64,000 nt of DNA from Modicisalibacter tunisiensis (GTDB lineage Bacteria > Pseudomonadota > Gammaproteobacteria > Pseudomonadales > Halomonadaceae), in NCBI RefSeq assembly GCF_020148005.1, contig NZ_JAGXFD010000001.1, positions 10,011 to 74,010 of the forward strand. Direction: 5' to 3'. The notes under the pieces are model-generated. The model did not search any database. It had not been told where the DNA came from and worked only from the letters and a program-made list of their open reading frames with translations. Of the stretch, positions 17,751 through 27,062 are shown in pieces. Each line of letters starts with the position of its first letter. Within the stretch, counting starts at the first letter, position 1. Both the position numbers and the translations under genes were made by a program.

Positions 17751-18821
17751 TCAATCCATTCCGTAATGGTGGGAGGTCCACTCGCGGTAGGCACCGCTGG
17801 TCACGCCTTCCACCCAGGCGTCGTTGTCCAGGTACCACTGTACCGTCTTGCGCAGCCCGGACTCGAACGTCTCGCGCGGGCGCCAGCCCAGCTCGCGCTC
17901 GATCTTGCCGGCGTCGATGGCATAGCGCAGGTCGTGCCCCGGCCGATCCTTCACGTAGGTGATCAGGTCCGCGTAGCGCGCCACGCCGTCGGGATGCGCG
18001 GGGGCGAGCTCCTCGAGCAGCGCGCAGATGCGCTCGACCACCTCGAGATTGCGATGCTCGTTGTGGCCGCCGATGTTGTAGGTCTCGCCCACCGTGCCGG
18101 ACTCGAGCACCGTGACCAGCGCCCGGGCGTGGTCCTCCACGTACAGCCAGTCGCGCACCTGGCTGCCGTCGCCGTAGACCGGCAGCGGCTTGCCCGCGCG
18201 GGCGTTGAGGATGATCAGCGGAATCAGCTTCTCGGGGAAGTGGCAGGGGCCGTAGTTGTTGGAGCAGTTGGTGACCAGCACCGGCAGGCCGAAGGTGCGG
18301 TGCCAGGCGCGCACCAGATGGTCCGAGCCGGCCTTGCTGGCCGAATAGGGCGAGCTCGGCGCATAGGGCGTGTCCTCGGTGAACAGCCCCTCCGGCCCCT
18401 CGAGGTCGCCGTAGACCTCGTCGGTGGAGACGTGGTGAAAGCGAAACGCCGCGCGCCGCTCGGCCGGCAGGGTCTCGCAGTAGCTGCGCGCCACCTCGAG
18501 CAGCACCCCGGTCCCCACCAGATTGGTCTGGATGAAGTCCGCCGGGCCGTGGATGGAGCGGTCGACATGGGACTCCGCCGCCAGGTGCATCACCGCATCG
18601 GGCGCGTGGCGGTCGAACACCGCGCGCAGGGCGTCGGCGTCGCCGATGTCGACCTGCTCGAAGGCATAGCGATCGCTCTGCGCGGCCTCGCCCAGCGAGG
18701 CCAGGTTCCCGGCGTAGGTCAACTTGTCCACGTTGACCACGGCGTGGTCGGTGTCGGCGATCAGGTGGCGAATCACCGCCGACCCGATGAAGCCGGCGCC
18801 CCCTGTTACCAGAATCTTCAT
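17751..18821 (-). CDS. rmlB: dTDP-glucose 4,6-dehydratase
   Basis: 356 aa SDR enzyme. N-terminal NAD-binding motif [12 protein letters not shown], active-site STDEVYGDL and [12 protein letters not shown], and the family phrase [18 protein letters not shown]. It is the first gene of rmlBACD-ligase, with about 105 bp upstream that should hold the promoter; no convincing -35/-10 pair could be picked there. Rhamnose made here would feed lipopolysaccharide or the surface glycan. Confidence 0.97.
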   Translation of the reverse strand: MKILVTGGAGFIGSAVIRHLIADTDHAVVNVDKLTYAGNLASLGEAAQSDRYAFEQVDIGDADALRAVFDRHAPDAVMHLAAESHVDRSIHGPADFIQTNLVGTGVLLEVARSYCETLPAERRAAFRFHHVSTDEVYGDLEGPEGLFTEDTPYAPSSPYSASKAGSDHLVRAWHRTFGLPVLVTNCSNNYGPCHFPEKLIPLIILNARAGKPLPVYGDGSQVRDWLYVEDHARALVTVLESGTVGETYNIGGHNEHRNLEVVERICALLEELAPAHPDGVARYADLITYVKDRPGHDLRYAIDAGKIERELGWRPRETFESGLRKTVQWYLDNDAWVEGVTSGAYREWTSHHYGMD

Positions 18822-18926
18822 GACGGCGTCCGTTGCTGTGAAAAAACCGCTCTAGTCTACGGACAAGGCCAACCCGAGGAAAGGCGAGGCATACCCGCTG
18901 GCGTCAAGGTTTCCCGCACTCGATGC

Positions 18927-20474
18927 TCACCCCCACAGCCCCTCATCGGCAGGCACGATCACCCGCCCTTCCGAGTAACCGTATTGCAGGTAATGGCCCA
19001 GCGGCTCGACCCCCGCCGCGGCCACATCCGGGTTGTCGGCGAGATAGGCGCGGCTGTCGAACCAGGCAGACGGCATGCGCCCCTCCTTCCACCCCCAGGT
19101 CAGATAGTGCTGGTAGGCGCTGTCCAGGTCGCCGCGCTGGATCGCCGCGTCGACATCCGGATTGGCCGCGCGATAGCCAGGCTCGTCGAACAGGGCGTTG
19201 GGATTGCGCCCCTCGCCGGCGCCGTACTGCCGATAGTGCGCGAGAGGGCCGATCACCCCCGCCGCCGCCGCCGCGGCCACATCGGGGTTGGCTTCGAGAT
19301 AGAGCCCCGCGTCGAAGGGCATCGATGAGGCCGAATCCAGCTCGGGCGGGCTCGCCGGCACCACGCGATCGTCGAAGCGCAGCAGCTCGATGTTCTCCAG
19401 CGTATCCCGACTGCCATCCGCCTCGGTCACGACCAGCGTGCCATCCGAACGATGCGCCAGCTCGACGCTGTCGAAGGCCATGTCCAGGCGCACGATATCG
19501 ACGCCCCCGCCGCCGTCCAGGTGATCGTCGCCCGCCCCGCCGGTCAGCCGGTCGTTGCCGTCACCGCCGACCAGCGTGTCGTCGCCCGGGCCGCCCGTCA
19601 CCCGCTCGCCGGTCCCGCCGAGCGCCGGCGCCTCCGGCGCGCTCGCGGTCAGTGAACTGCCCACTGTCGCCAGGGTGGCGTCGATCCAGTCCTGGTAATG
19701 GCTCACCCGCTGCCAGGCGGCCAACTCGCCGAAACTGCCATCGACCCCGAGGGTGCTGTCCAGCAGCTGCCCCCGGCCATCGGCCAGGTGCGTCAGGTAG
19801 CTGGCCACGCCCGCCACCCGGCCGTCGATGAAGGCCGGCCCGCCGCTGTCGCCGGGGGCGATCACTCCCTCGGTCGTCCCCAGGCCGGTATCGCTCTGGC
19901 CCAGCAGGCGGCCGAGGGTATCGTAGCGCGCCTCACCGCTGTCGAAGTCGGCGATCAGCTGCGACCCCGGCGGCGAGTCCCAGCCACCGCCATTCAGCCG
20001 TGAGCTGACCTCGCTGCCGGTCGCGTCCAGGGTATTCTCGACCCGCGAGCGCTGCGCGCCGGCCGGGCCGGAATAGCCCCACTGCCCCAGCCCCGTGGCG
20101 CCGTAACCGACCAGCGTGGCGACATGGCCCAGCTCGTCCGCCCCCCGGTACAGCGCATAGCGCGGAATCGCATCCGGCACCGGGTTGTCCAGCCACAGCA
20201 GGGCCAGGTCATTGCCGAACGCGCCGGGGTCGTAGCCCGGGTGTACCCAGCGCGTCTCGGCCGTCGCCCAGTAGCGCCCGCCGAGGCCGTCGAAGGCGAC
20301 CCGGACGGGGTCGGTGGCACCCTCGACCACATGCGCGGCGGTGAGCACCGCCCGTCCGTCGGCCAGCAGGGTGCCCGAGCCCAGCACATCGCCGACGCGC
20401 ACCTCGCCGACGCCATCGTAGCCGTCGCTGGGACGGGACACATAACGCTCGTTGTAGCGGGTGACTGTAGGCAT
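18927..20474 (-). CDS. Secreted trypsin-like serine protease with RTX repeats and NPDVA surface repeats
   Basis: 515 aa. The S1 protease domain (about 25-270) has the full triad: H48 in LTAAHVV, D89 in NDLALLWLD and S210 in APGDSGGPAF. Nonapeptide Ca-binding RTX repeats follow (about 294-325: GGPGDDTLVGGDGNDRL, GGAGDDHLD). After them come three copies (about 389-505) of a repeat with core YL-x-x-NPDVAAA...HYxQYGxxEGR. There is no Sec signal peptide, so it is probably exported by a type I system, such as the one at 57-62 kb. The start at 20474 has GGAGAG upstream. The same repeat opens the S-layer-like protein at 23099-27028, suggesting common surface anchoring. Confidence 0.88.
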   Translation of the reverse strand: MPTVTRYNERYVSRPSDGYDGVGEVRVGDVLGSGTLLADGRAVLTAAHVVEGATDPVRVAFDGLGGRYWATAETRWVHPGYDPGAFGNDLALLWLDNPVPDAIPRYALYRGADELGHVATLVGYGATGLGQWGYSGPAGAQRSRVENTLDATGSEVSSRLNGGGWDSPPGSQLIADFDSGEARYDTLGRLLGQSDTGLGTTEGVIAPGDSGGPAFIDGRVAGVASYLTHLADGRGQLLDSTLGVDGSFGELAAWQRVSHYQDWIDATLATVGSSLTASAPEAPALGGTGERVTGGPGDDTLVGGDGNDRLTGGAGDDHLDGGGGVDIVRLDMAFDSVELAHRSDGTLVVTEADGSRDTLENIELLRFDDRVVPASPPELDSASSMPFDAGLYLEANPDVAAAAAAGVIGPLAHYRQYGAGEGRNPNALFDEPGYRAANPDVDAAIQRGDLDSAYQHYLTWGWKEGRMPSAWFDSRAYLADNPDVAAAGVEPLGHYLQYGYSEGRVIVPADEGLWG

Positions 20475-20585
20475 GGCATCTCTCCGACGGCCGGCTCGCG
20501 GCCCTGGTGGCGGCGTGATGCCGCAAGGTGGGTTGTATCGCCCGTGGCGACGGCGTCGCGCCCCGGCAAGCCCCCGACACACATC

Positions 20586-20649
20586 GGGCCGCCCCGGGGG
20601 GCGGCCCGTCAGCCCGAGAGCGCCGCCCCGTACCGGACGGCACGGGGCG
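20586..20649 (-). other. Two GC-rich stem-loops after the DUF6447 gene
   Basis: Two perfect hairpins follow the DUF6447 stop on the minus strand. One has 8-bp stems CGCCCCGT/ACGGGGCG (20624-20649), the other 9-bp stems GGGCCGCCC/GGGCGGCCC (20586-20607). Neither is followed by a T-run, so they may be RNA-stabilising or partial terminator structures upstream of the protease gene. Confidence 0.35.
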
Positions 20650-20661
20650 GGCGGCCCGGCG

Positions 20662-20868
20662 TCAGTGCTTGGCCGGCAGCTCCGACTTCAGCGCATTGGC
20701 GTAGGCGGTACGCGCCGTCTGGGCGATGGCCAGCTGCTGCTGCAGACGGGCGATCTCCTGATCGGTCACGCGCAGGTTGACCACCTGGTTGCGCGCATTC
20801 TCGGACAGCTCGGCCAGGTTGTAGTCGGCGCCGTCGATGGAGATGGTCTGGTCCTGGGTATCCGCCAT
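20662..20868 (-). CDS. DUF6447-like small protein
   Basis: 68 aa from the ATG at 20868, which has AGGAG upstream; an ATG 18 bases earlier lacks one. The pattern TISIDGADYNLAELSENA followed by a helical stretch DQEIARLQQQLAIAQTARTAYANAL resembles the small DUF6447 family. Function unknown. It lies between a SapC gene and the RTX protease on the same strand, so a role with the secreted surface proteins is possible. Confidence 0.65.
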   Translation of the reverse strand: MADTQDQTISIDGADYNLAELSENARNQVVNLRVTDQEIARLQQQLAIAQTARTAYANALKSELPAKH

Positions 20869-20961
20869 GGCGTGATTGCTCCTCATGAAAGAATGAAAGA
20901 CGTAGGGTCGCTCGGCGATGATAAGCGTTTACTGAACAAAATCGAAGAACCCCCGGCCCGC

Positions 20962-21750
20962 TCAGTCCCCGAAATCGAACGTCAGCTCGTCGTCGTCCTC
21001 GCCGAAGAACGACGCTACCGGTTCGCGAGGCGCCTGCTGTGCCTGCAGCTGCTGGTGAAAGCGGGCGCGCTCGGTAAGCTGGCCGAGCTGGCCCATCGAG
21101 AACAGTTGGGCATAGGCCAGCGGCAGTGCACCGTGGGCGCGCAGGGCGGCGAAGGCCTCGGCCTCGAGCGCATTCAGGGCTTTTTCGTTGATGCGGTACA
21201 GCCCCTGCACCTCGAGCGGCGCCTGGTCGTCGCCGCGCCCGACCTGCAGCGGCCAGGGCTCGATCAGGCCGCTGTCGCCCAGCGACCGTGCGGCCGCCCG
21301 GGTCACCTGACGATTGCGCTCGCACTGCTGCAGAAAGGCGAGCGTGCGGTCGACCGTTTCGCTCAGCTCGCCATCATCGTTGAACAGCGGCTCGCCGTCC
21401 TCGTCGGGCGCCTGCAGATGCGCCTGATCCACGCACAGCACCTGCTGCCCGTCCTCGGTGGCGGCCAGCGTGAAGGGGTAGCCGCGCAGCCCGGCCGGCA
21501 CGTAACCGCCCAGCCAGCGCCCGTCGGGATGCACGTAGAGGTTGTGGCGGCCGTCCAGCCCCAGCAGGGCTACCGGCTGGTAGCTTTCTTCCTGCTTGAT
21601 GAAGCCCAGCGCATGCTGCGCCAGCAGCTTGTTCAGCTCCGCCAGCAGGATCGGCACCACCGGCTGCTCGGCGGCGAAGCCGTAGCCGTGGCGGGGCAGG
21701 TATCGATACTCGCCATGTTGCGTGCGAGAAAGCGCGGTCCATTTCGCCAT
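20962..21750 (-). CDS. sapC: SapC family protein, copy 1
   Basis: 262 aa. Typical SapC text includes SRTQHGEYRYLPRHGYGFAA, ALLGLDGRHNLYVHPDGRWL, YVPAGLRGYPF and a very acidic C-terminal tail DDDELTFDFGD. SapC was named from the Campylobacter S-layer secretion operon; its biochemical role is not settled. The ATG at 21750 with GGAG at correct spacing is preferred over one 12 bases upstream, and matches the start of copy 2 at 40245. It lies downstream of an S-layer-like RTX gene, as copy 2 does. Confidence 0.88.
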   Translation of the reverse strand: MAKWTALSRTQHGEYRYLPRHGYGFAAEQPVVPILLAELNKLLAQHALGFIKQEESYQPVALLGLDGRHNLYVHPDGRWLGGYVPAGLRGYPFTLAATEDGQQVLCVDQAHLQAPDEDGEPLFNDDGELSETVDRTLAFLQQCERNRQVTRAAARSLGDSGLIEPWPLQVGRGDDQAPLEVQGLYRINEKALNALEAEAFAALRAHGALPLAYAQLFSMGQLGQLTERARFHQQLQAQQAPREPVASFFGEDDDELTFDFGD

Positions 21751-21955
21751 CAGGGACTCCATCAGCGCGTAAGGGATTGGAAAACGGACACCGATTGTAC
21801 CAGCCACATTCCGAGCCCCGGCGCCTCTTTTCGCCGCCCGGGCCGCCATACGCACCGACTTTACCGGCAACACAAAAAACAATGAGAGATAAAGCAGCCA
21901 CCGAGAGCCTTGCCGCCTTACCGGGAATGAAGCGGAAACAGGGGAAAGTCGAGGT

Positions 21956-22918
21956 TCAGTGCCTGTCCTGGGTACGCAGGGCATGCACCTCGGCCAGCGC
22001 GAGGCCGGTCGCCGCCGCGATCTGCTCGTCCGTCAGCACACCCAGCCGGATGAGGTTGCGGGCCGTCTGTCGCTTCGTCTTCTCGGCGCCGAGTTGCTCG
22101 CCTTCCTGACGCCCTTCCTGACGCCCTTCCTGACGCTCCCTCTTCGCCCAGTTCTCCAGATTCTCTGCCAGCATGTCTCTATCCTCCACCAGGCTGTTGA
22201 GCCGCTCCAGGTCGACGCCGGCCCCCAGCCATTGCAAATGACGCTTCAACCAGCGGGTGATGATGGCATCCGTGCGTTCCTTGTGGGGATCGGCCTGGAT
22301 GATCGCCACGATCCGGTCGACGGCCTGCTGCAGGGCCTCGCGGCTCGCGGATGCGTTCTCGATGCGGAATACGCCGCTCAGCGGGGTCTGGCGCCGGTCC
22401 AGTTCCTCGGCAGTATAGCGCCCTTCGTCGATCAGATAGTAACGCAGGTGCGGCTGATAGACCCGCAGGAAGGCCGGCGGTTCCGGTTGCACCATGTCGT
22501 AGATGTCCTGCTGTGCGGTCCAGCGCTCCGCGCCGTTGTAGAGCACGATGGGCAGCACCGGCGGCAGGCCCTGGCCGGGGGTGACCACCTTCTGCTTGAG
22601 CAGCTCGCTGTAGAAGCAGGCCACGTAGTGCATCAGCCGGATCGGCATGGTGCGATCCACCGACGACTGGAACTCGAGCAGGATGTACAGGAAGACCCGC
22701 TGGGTGATGCCCTGCCAGGTGACCTCCACCGACCACACCACGTCCTCGAACTTCTCCTCGAACAGCGGCGTGATGTAGTTGCCGCTGTGGTTCTTGAGGG
22801 TGGTGAAATCCATCAGGCCGGCGATCTCGCCGGGTGCGAAGCCCTCGATCAGCTGCTGGACGAACTCGGGGTGGCTGAACAGCTCCTTGTAGCCGGTGTC
22901 GTGGTGGTTGGTGGCCAT
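21956..22918 (-). CDS. Rpn/YhgA-like PD-(D/E)XK nuclease (recombination-promoting nuclease family)
   Basis: 320 aa. The N-terminal nuclease domain (about 1-210) shows the family opening HDTGYKELFSHPEFVQQLIEGF, and LLEFQSSVDRTMPIRLMHYV with the E-x-Q variant of the PD-(D/E)XK core. The C-terminal part has DMLAENLENWAKRERQEGRQ, where EGRQ repeats three times, and ends in a helix typical of the family. Such proteins cut DNA and have been linked to recombination and anti-phage activity. The gene sits between the S-layer-like gene and SapC but is probably an independent insertion. Degenerate relatives lie at 28.1-28.5 kb. Confidence 0.88.
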   Translation of the reverse strand: MATNHHDTGYKELFSHPEFVQQLIEGFAPGEIAGLMDFTTLKNHSGNYITPLFEEKFEDVVWSVEVTWQGITQRVFLYILLEFQSSVDRTMPIRLMHYVACFYSELLKQKVVTPGQGLPPVLPIVLYNGAERWTAQQDIYDMVQPEPPAFLRVYQPHLRYYLIDEGRYTAEELDRRQTPLSGVFRIENASASREALQQAVDRIVAIIQADPHKERTDAIITRWLKRHLQWLGAGVDLERLNSLVEDRDMLAENLENWAKRERQEGRQEGRQEGEQLGAEKTKRQTARNLIRLGVLTDEQIAAATGLALAEVHALRTQDRH

Positions 22919-23014
22919 GCGCCCTCCTGTCGCGGGCTTCGCAATCTACCAGAAACGCCCGGCCTTATGACCGGGCTGTTCACGCAGATCGACGAGCAAC
23001 CTGAAACGAGTTCA

Positions 23015-23074
23015 CTCCCACGGCGCCGATGCGGTGGGAGCGAATGCATTCGCCAGGGCGCTTCAACCCTGGCG
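23015..23074. repeat. REP-like palindromes and hairpin downstream of the S-layer-like gene
   Basis: The stretch contains GTGGGAGCGAATGCATTCGC, a palindromic REP-type unit like those at 62.3-62.6 kb, followed by CGCCAGGG/CCCTGGCG, an 8-bp stem-loop at 23051-23074. An opposed CTCCCACGGCGCCG unit lies just before. It sits between the stops of the S-layer-like gene and the start of the Rpn gene and could end or stabilise the S-layer transcript. There is no T-run. Confidence 0.5.
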
Positions 23075-23098
23075 CCGGACCTGGACAAGCGGTACGGG

Positions 23099-26000
23099 TT
23101 ACCCGGAAAAGGCCAGGCTGTCGCCGAAGGCCGCCGACAGCTCCGACCCGGTGATGCCGGTCAGCACCACGGTTTCATCACTATCGATCACCTTGTCGCC
23201 GTTCCCGCCGCTGAAGCTCCCCTGCGACGAGAACCCGGAGAGGTCACTACCGGCGGCAATGAAGTCGGCGAAGGTGATCGAGCCGCCATCGTAGAACGCG
23301 ATTTGCACATCGACCGTATTGTCGGCGATGCCGCCGCTGTATCCGGTATAGCCACCGTTCTCGATGAAGCTGATGGTACTGATTTCCTCGGCCAGATGGG
23401 CCGCATCGCTTTCACTGGTAATGCGCAGAACGTCTTCCTCGGCATCCAGCGCCGGGTTGCCATCGGCGGTCGCCGCGCGGAAGCCGAGGATGGTGTCATC
23501 GCCGTCCTCACCGATGGTGTAGACGAGGGTGTCGGAACCGGAATCCTGGGGCACCAGGTCGATAATGTCATCGCCGCCGTTGCCGGTGACGGTCTGATTG
23601 CCAGTGCCGGTGGTGATGGTATCCGCCCCCGCGCCACCGGTGATGATGAAGCCGCCATCCGGGCCGGTGAAGACGTTGCCGGCATCGCTCAGCCGGTATT
23701 CCTCCACGTAGTTGTAAGGCACGCCGGAGTCAGAAAGATCCACCGCGCCGCCGTCGCTGAAGACCACGGTTTCATGCCCCGGCGTTCCGGACACCCCGGC
23801 GTTCAGGGACGTGAACTGGGTATATTGCGTGGGTGTCAGCGTGACCGTCGCCGCGTCCTCGATCCGCAGCCCGGCGACATTGGACAAGGCCAGGCCGCTG
23901 ATATCCGCGCCATCGCGCAGCAGCAGTGTCTTGCTGCCGACATCCAGCGACGTCGTGCCCGCCGTGAAGGCGATGGGCGTCTCGGTCGTGGGATCCCAGT
24001 AGGCGACGTCGGCGAGCGTCACGCCGTCGGCGAAGCTCGCGCCGTCCGCCGCCAGCGCCTCGGCCAGCGGCACGGCGCCGGCAATCTCGACGGGACTGCC
24101 GCCGCCCGCCTGCTCCGTTTGCCGGGCGACGAACCCACCGCCGTTCCCGACCCGCGTAGCGATATCGTCGAGCACACTGCCCGCCTGATCGACCACGGAC
24201 TGTGCCACCTCGATACCCAGGTTCAGGGCATGCGCGCCGGCATCGGTCTGTATCGTGGCCAGCGCGGCCTTGACCTGCTCGGCCTGCTCGGCGCTGTCGA
24301 TCGACACCGTGACTCGTGCCGATGACGAATTGGCCTCGATGGAGGACAGCCCGGCGAACTGATCGGCCCGCATGGCGATGCCGGAGGCGATGACGACGTT
24401 GCCCACCTCGGCGAAGTCCGCCCGGCTCAGCGCCGAAATATCCAGCGTGCCGTTCTGCACTTCCAGCGTCTCGACACCGGCGATCGAGCTGCCGTCCTTC
24501 AGCACCAGGGTGTCGGTGTTATCGAACGCGAAGACCAGGCGGTTATCGCTGCCCTGAAAACTCGCATCGAAGGCGATTTCCGCGTTATCGGCATAGTCCG
24601 ACACATCGACCGTCACCACATCGCTGCCGACACCCAGATCGCCCTGCAGCGCCAGCTCCCGGGTGGCGGCGATCGCGTTGACCGTGAACCGGTCGACGGC
24701 GATGCCCCCGTTCAGGGTCGCGTCAAGGCTCTCCCCGGTGGCGGCCACGGTCGCCACGTTGGTGGTCAGTTCGGCGCCGTCGAGCACCAGGGTGTCGGCC
24801 GCACGGAGGATGCCCGAGTATTCGACGGGGCCCAGCGCATCACTGACGTCGATGGTGACATTGTTGCCGTAAATGTGGTTCAGCCAGATACTGCCGGCGA
24901 TATTGGCCAGATCCACCGTCACATCACCGGAGACCTGCGCGCCGTTGTCGGCGTCGAGTGTGCCCAGATCGACGAAATTCTGCACATCGCTGGCGCGCAC
25001 GGTGATATCGGTGCCCTGGGTATTGATGCCGGCATCCAGGGCCTGGGCTCCCTTGACATGGGGGCCGATCAACAAGCCTTTCTTCAGTTCCGAGGCATCG
25101 ACGGTGATGCCGTAATCGCTCTGGGTCCGGCTGCCCAGCACGTCCAGGGCCACGAAGCCGTCGCCGGAAAGCTCGACGCTGTGGATGGCGGAAAAATCCA
25201 CGTCGAAGGCATCGAAATTGCCGTCGGTCTCGACGTTCAACGACTCCAGTCGGCCAAGGGCACCATCCACGTCAAGATCAGCGGCGCTGGTGACGCTGAG
25301 GTCGATCAGATTCCGGGCCTGCAGATCGACGGCAGAACTGCCCGCCCCTCTGGCGACATTGACCACCGCGCTGGTGGCGGCGCCGGCGGTGATCTCGCCC
25401 TTGTAAGCGGTGTTCTCGCCCACGTTGAGATCGACGGCCTGGCTCCGGGTCAGCACCAGGTTGGCGTCGTGGCTCTCGGGGTTGTCGGCATCGGCGTCGG
25501 CGGAGGCGCTGACGTCGACGACGCTGACGCCGCCGTGGCTGCTGGTCAGGGTGGCACCGTTGGCGTTGTCGCCGGAGAGCGCCAGGGTCAGGTCCTGGTT
25601 GCCCAGCTTGGCCAGCACGGCGTTGCCGCTAAAGCTGTCACCCAGGGCGACGCGTTCCAGGCCGCTGACGTCGCGGGCGGAGACCGTCAGGCCGCCGGAA
25701 ACGTCGCCCAGCGCGAGGGTCTGGATGTTGGCCAGCTGGTACTGGGTGGCGCCGCTGCCGGCAAGCGCCAGGGTGTTGTCGCCGTCGCCGCCGTCGATCA
25801 TGGCGTTGGCGGCCAGGCTGCCGGTATCGGCGGTGACGGTGTCGTCACCGGCGCCGGTGGTAACGCTCTTGACCTGGTCGGCGTTGGTCAGGTTCAGGGC
25901 CACGTCGCCTTCCACGGCGGCGGCGTCGACGCCGGCCAGCTTGGTGCCAACCTTGTCGACATCCAGGCTGCCGGTGCCGCTGGCGGTGAGGTCGGCGGCG

Positions 26001-27028
26001 GCGATGCCGCTCAGGTCGACGACGTTGGTGCCTTCGGCGGCCACGCTCAGCGACTCGATGCCGTTGGCGGTGACGGCGACCGCCTCCCGCTCGCTGGCGT
26101 CGGTGGCCGGGTCGTCGGCGGTGCCGACGTTGTCGAGTTGCAGGCCGAGACTGTCGCTGGCGCCCTTGACGGCGTCGGCGGTGAACTTGATGTCGGTGGT
26201 GCCCTTGGCCTTGTCGGCCAGCGCCACGCTGACGTCGGCGGCGCTCAGGCCGGCCAGGTTGACGTTGCCGTTCAGGCTGTACTGCTGCACGCCGTCCACG
26301 CCGGTGGCGTTGAAGGTGCGGGCGATGGAGCCGTCGTTGCTGACGGCGACGGTCTCGACGTTCTGCACGCCGCCGTCACCACTGAAGCCGCCGAAGCCGC
26401 TGTCCAGGGTCACGTTCAGGGTGTCGTTGCCGTCGCCGCCGTCGATGCTGTCGCCGGCGTTCAGGGTGCGCGCGGAGGACAGTGCGGAGGCCACGCCGCT
26501 GAAGGTGTCGCTGCCGGCGGTGCCGGTCAGGGTGTCGACATCGGTGGTCAGCTCGGTGGCGTTGCCGATGATCGGCTGGGTGATCTCGGTGACGGCGGTG
26601 CCGTCGTTGTAGGTGGCCGGGGCGCGCGCTTCTTCGTACTCGCCGTAGAGCACCCAATGCTGGTAGCCGGTGGCGAGGCTGCCGTTGTCGACGGCGGCGG
26701 CGACGTCCGGGTTGGCGTCGAGATACGCCTGCTCGTCGAAGCCTTCGGCGATGGCCTGGTACTCGGCGTTGGGCGCGCGGCCCTCGGCGGCGCCGTACTG
26801 CAGGAAGTGCGTCAGCGGGTCGATGATGCCCTTCTCGACGGCATCGGCGACATCCGGGTTGGCGGCCAGGTAGGCGCTGGTGTCGAACACGGCGTTGGGG
26901 TCGCGGCCCTCGGCGGCGCCGTAGTTCACGTAATGCCACTCGGCACTTTCGACGCTACCGGCGTCGATCGCCGCGGCCACGTCGGGATTCTGCGCCAGAT
27001 AAAACTCGGCATCGAACTGGAAAGGCAT
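23099..27028 (-). CDS. Giant S-layer-like RTX protein with N-terminal NPDVA repeats
   Basis: 1309 aa, acidic, Asp/Ala/Val/Gly-rich and without cysteine-rich or catalytic motifs. Residues about 1-135 hold three repeats with core YLAxNPDVAAA...HYxxYGAAEGRxP. Then come RTX-like GDSIDGGDGNDTLNV and a long beta-strand repeat body. The C-terminus has Ca-binding GNGGDDIIDL-type repeats and a 60-100 residue uncleaved type I secretion tail ending in a hydrophobic short motif. This is the architecture of type I-secreted S-layer proteins and adhesins. The start has AAGGA upstream, but the left end of an IS1595-type element lies only 35 bp upstream of the ATG, so the native promoter has probably been displaced. 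Confidence 0.82.
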   Translation of the reverse strand: MPFQFDAEFYLAQNPDVAAAIDAGSVESAEWHYVNYGAAEGRDPNAVFDTSAYLAANPDVADAVEKGIIDPLTHFLQYGAAEGRAPNAEYQAIAEGFDEQAYLDANPDVAAAVDNGSLATGYQHWVLYGEYEEARAPATYNDGTAVTEITQPIIGNATELTTDVDTLTGTAGSDTFSGVASALSSARTLNAGDSIDGGDGNDTLNVTLDSGFGGFSGDGGVQNVETVAVSNDGSIARTFNATGVDGVQQYSLNGNVNLAGLSAADVSVALADKAKGTTDIKFTADAVKGASDSLGLQLDNVGTADDPATDASEREAVAVTANGIESLSVAAEGTNVVDLSGIAAADLTASGTGSLDVDKVGTKLAGVDAAAVEGDVALNLTNADQVKSVTTGAGDDTVTADTGSLAANAMIDGGDGDNTLALAGSGATQYQLANIQTLALGDVSGGLTVSARDVSGLERVALGDSFSGNAVLAKLGNQDLTLALSGDNANGATLTSSHGGVSVVDVSASADADADNPESHDANLVLTRSQAVDLNVGENTAYKGEITAGAATSAVVNVARGAGSSAVDLQARNLIDLSVTSAADLDVDGALGRLESLNVETDGNFDAFDVDFSAIHSVELSGDGFVALDVLGSRTQSDYGITVDASELKKGLLIGPHVKGAQALDAGINTQGTDITVRASDVQNFVDLGTLDADNGAQVSGDVTVDLANIAGSIWLNHIYGNNVTIDVSDALGPVEYSGILRAADTLVLDGAELTTNVATVAATGESLDATLNGGIAVDRFTVNAIAATRELALQGDLGVGSDVVTVDVSDYADNAEIAFDASFQGSDNRLVFAFDNTDTLVLKDGSSIAGVETLEVQNGTLDISALSRADFAEVGNVVIASGIAMRADQFAGLSSIEANSSSARVTVSIDSAEQAEQVKAALATIQTDAGAHALNLGIEVAQSVVDQAGSVLDDIATRVGNGGGFVARQTEQAGGGSPVEIAGAVPLAEALAADGASFADGVTLADVAYWDPTTETPIAFTAGTTSLDVGSKTLLLRDGADISGLALSNVAGLRIEDAATVTLTPTQYTQFTSLNAGVSGTPGHETVVFSDGGAVDLSDSGVPYNYVEEYRLSDAGNVFTGPDGGFIITGGAGADTITTGTGNQTVTGNGGDDIIDLVPQDSGSDTLVYTIGEDGDDTILGFRAATADGNPALDAEEDVLRITSESDAAHLAEEISTISFIENGGYTGYSGGIADNTVDVQIAFYDGGSITFADFIAAGSDLSGFSSQGSFSGGNGDKVIDSDETVVLTGITGSELSAAFGDSLAFSG

Positions 27029-27062
27029 GATCGTTCCTTGCTGACACCCTGATAAAAGGGTT

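Noticed and set aside
18822-18926. Sigma-70 promoter for rmlB
   Set aside because: TTGACG and several TA-rich hexamers occur but none has an acceptable spacing.
24875-27052. 725-codon open frame on the plus strand opposite the S-layer-like gene
   Set aside because: A Gly/Val/Ala-rich mirror of the repeat-rich minus-strand gene with no ribosome binding site or known domain.
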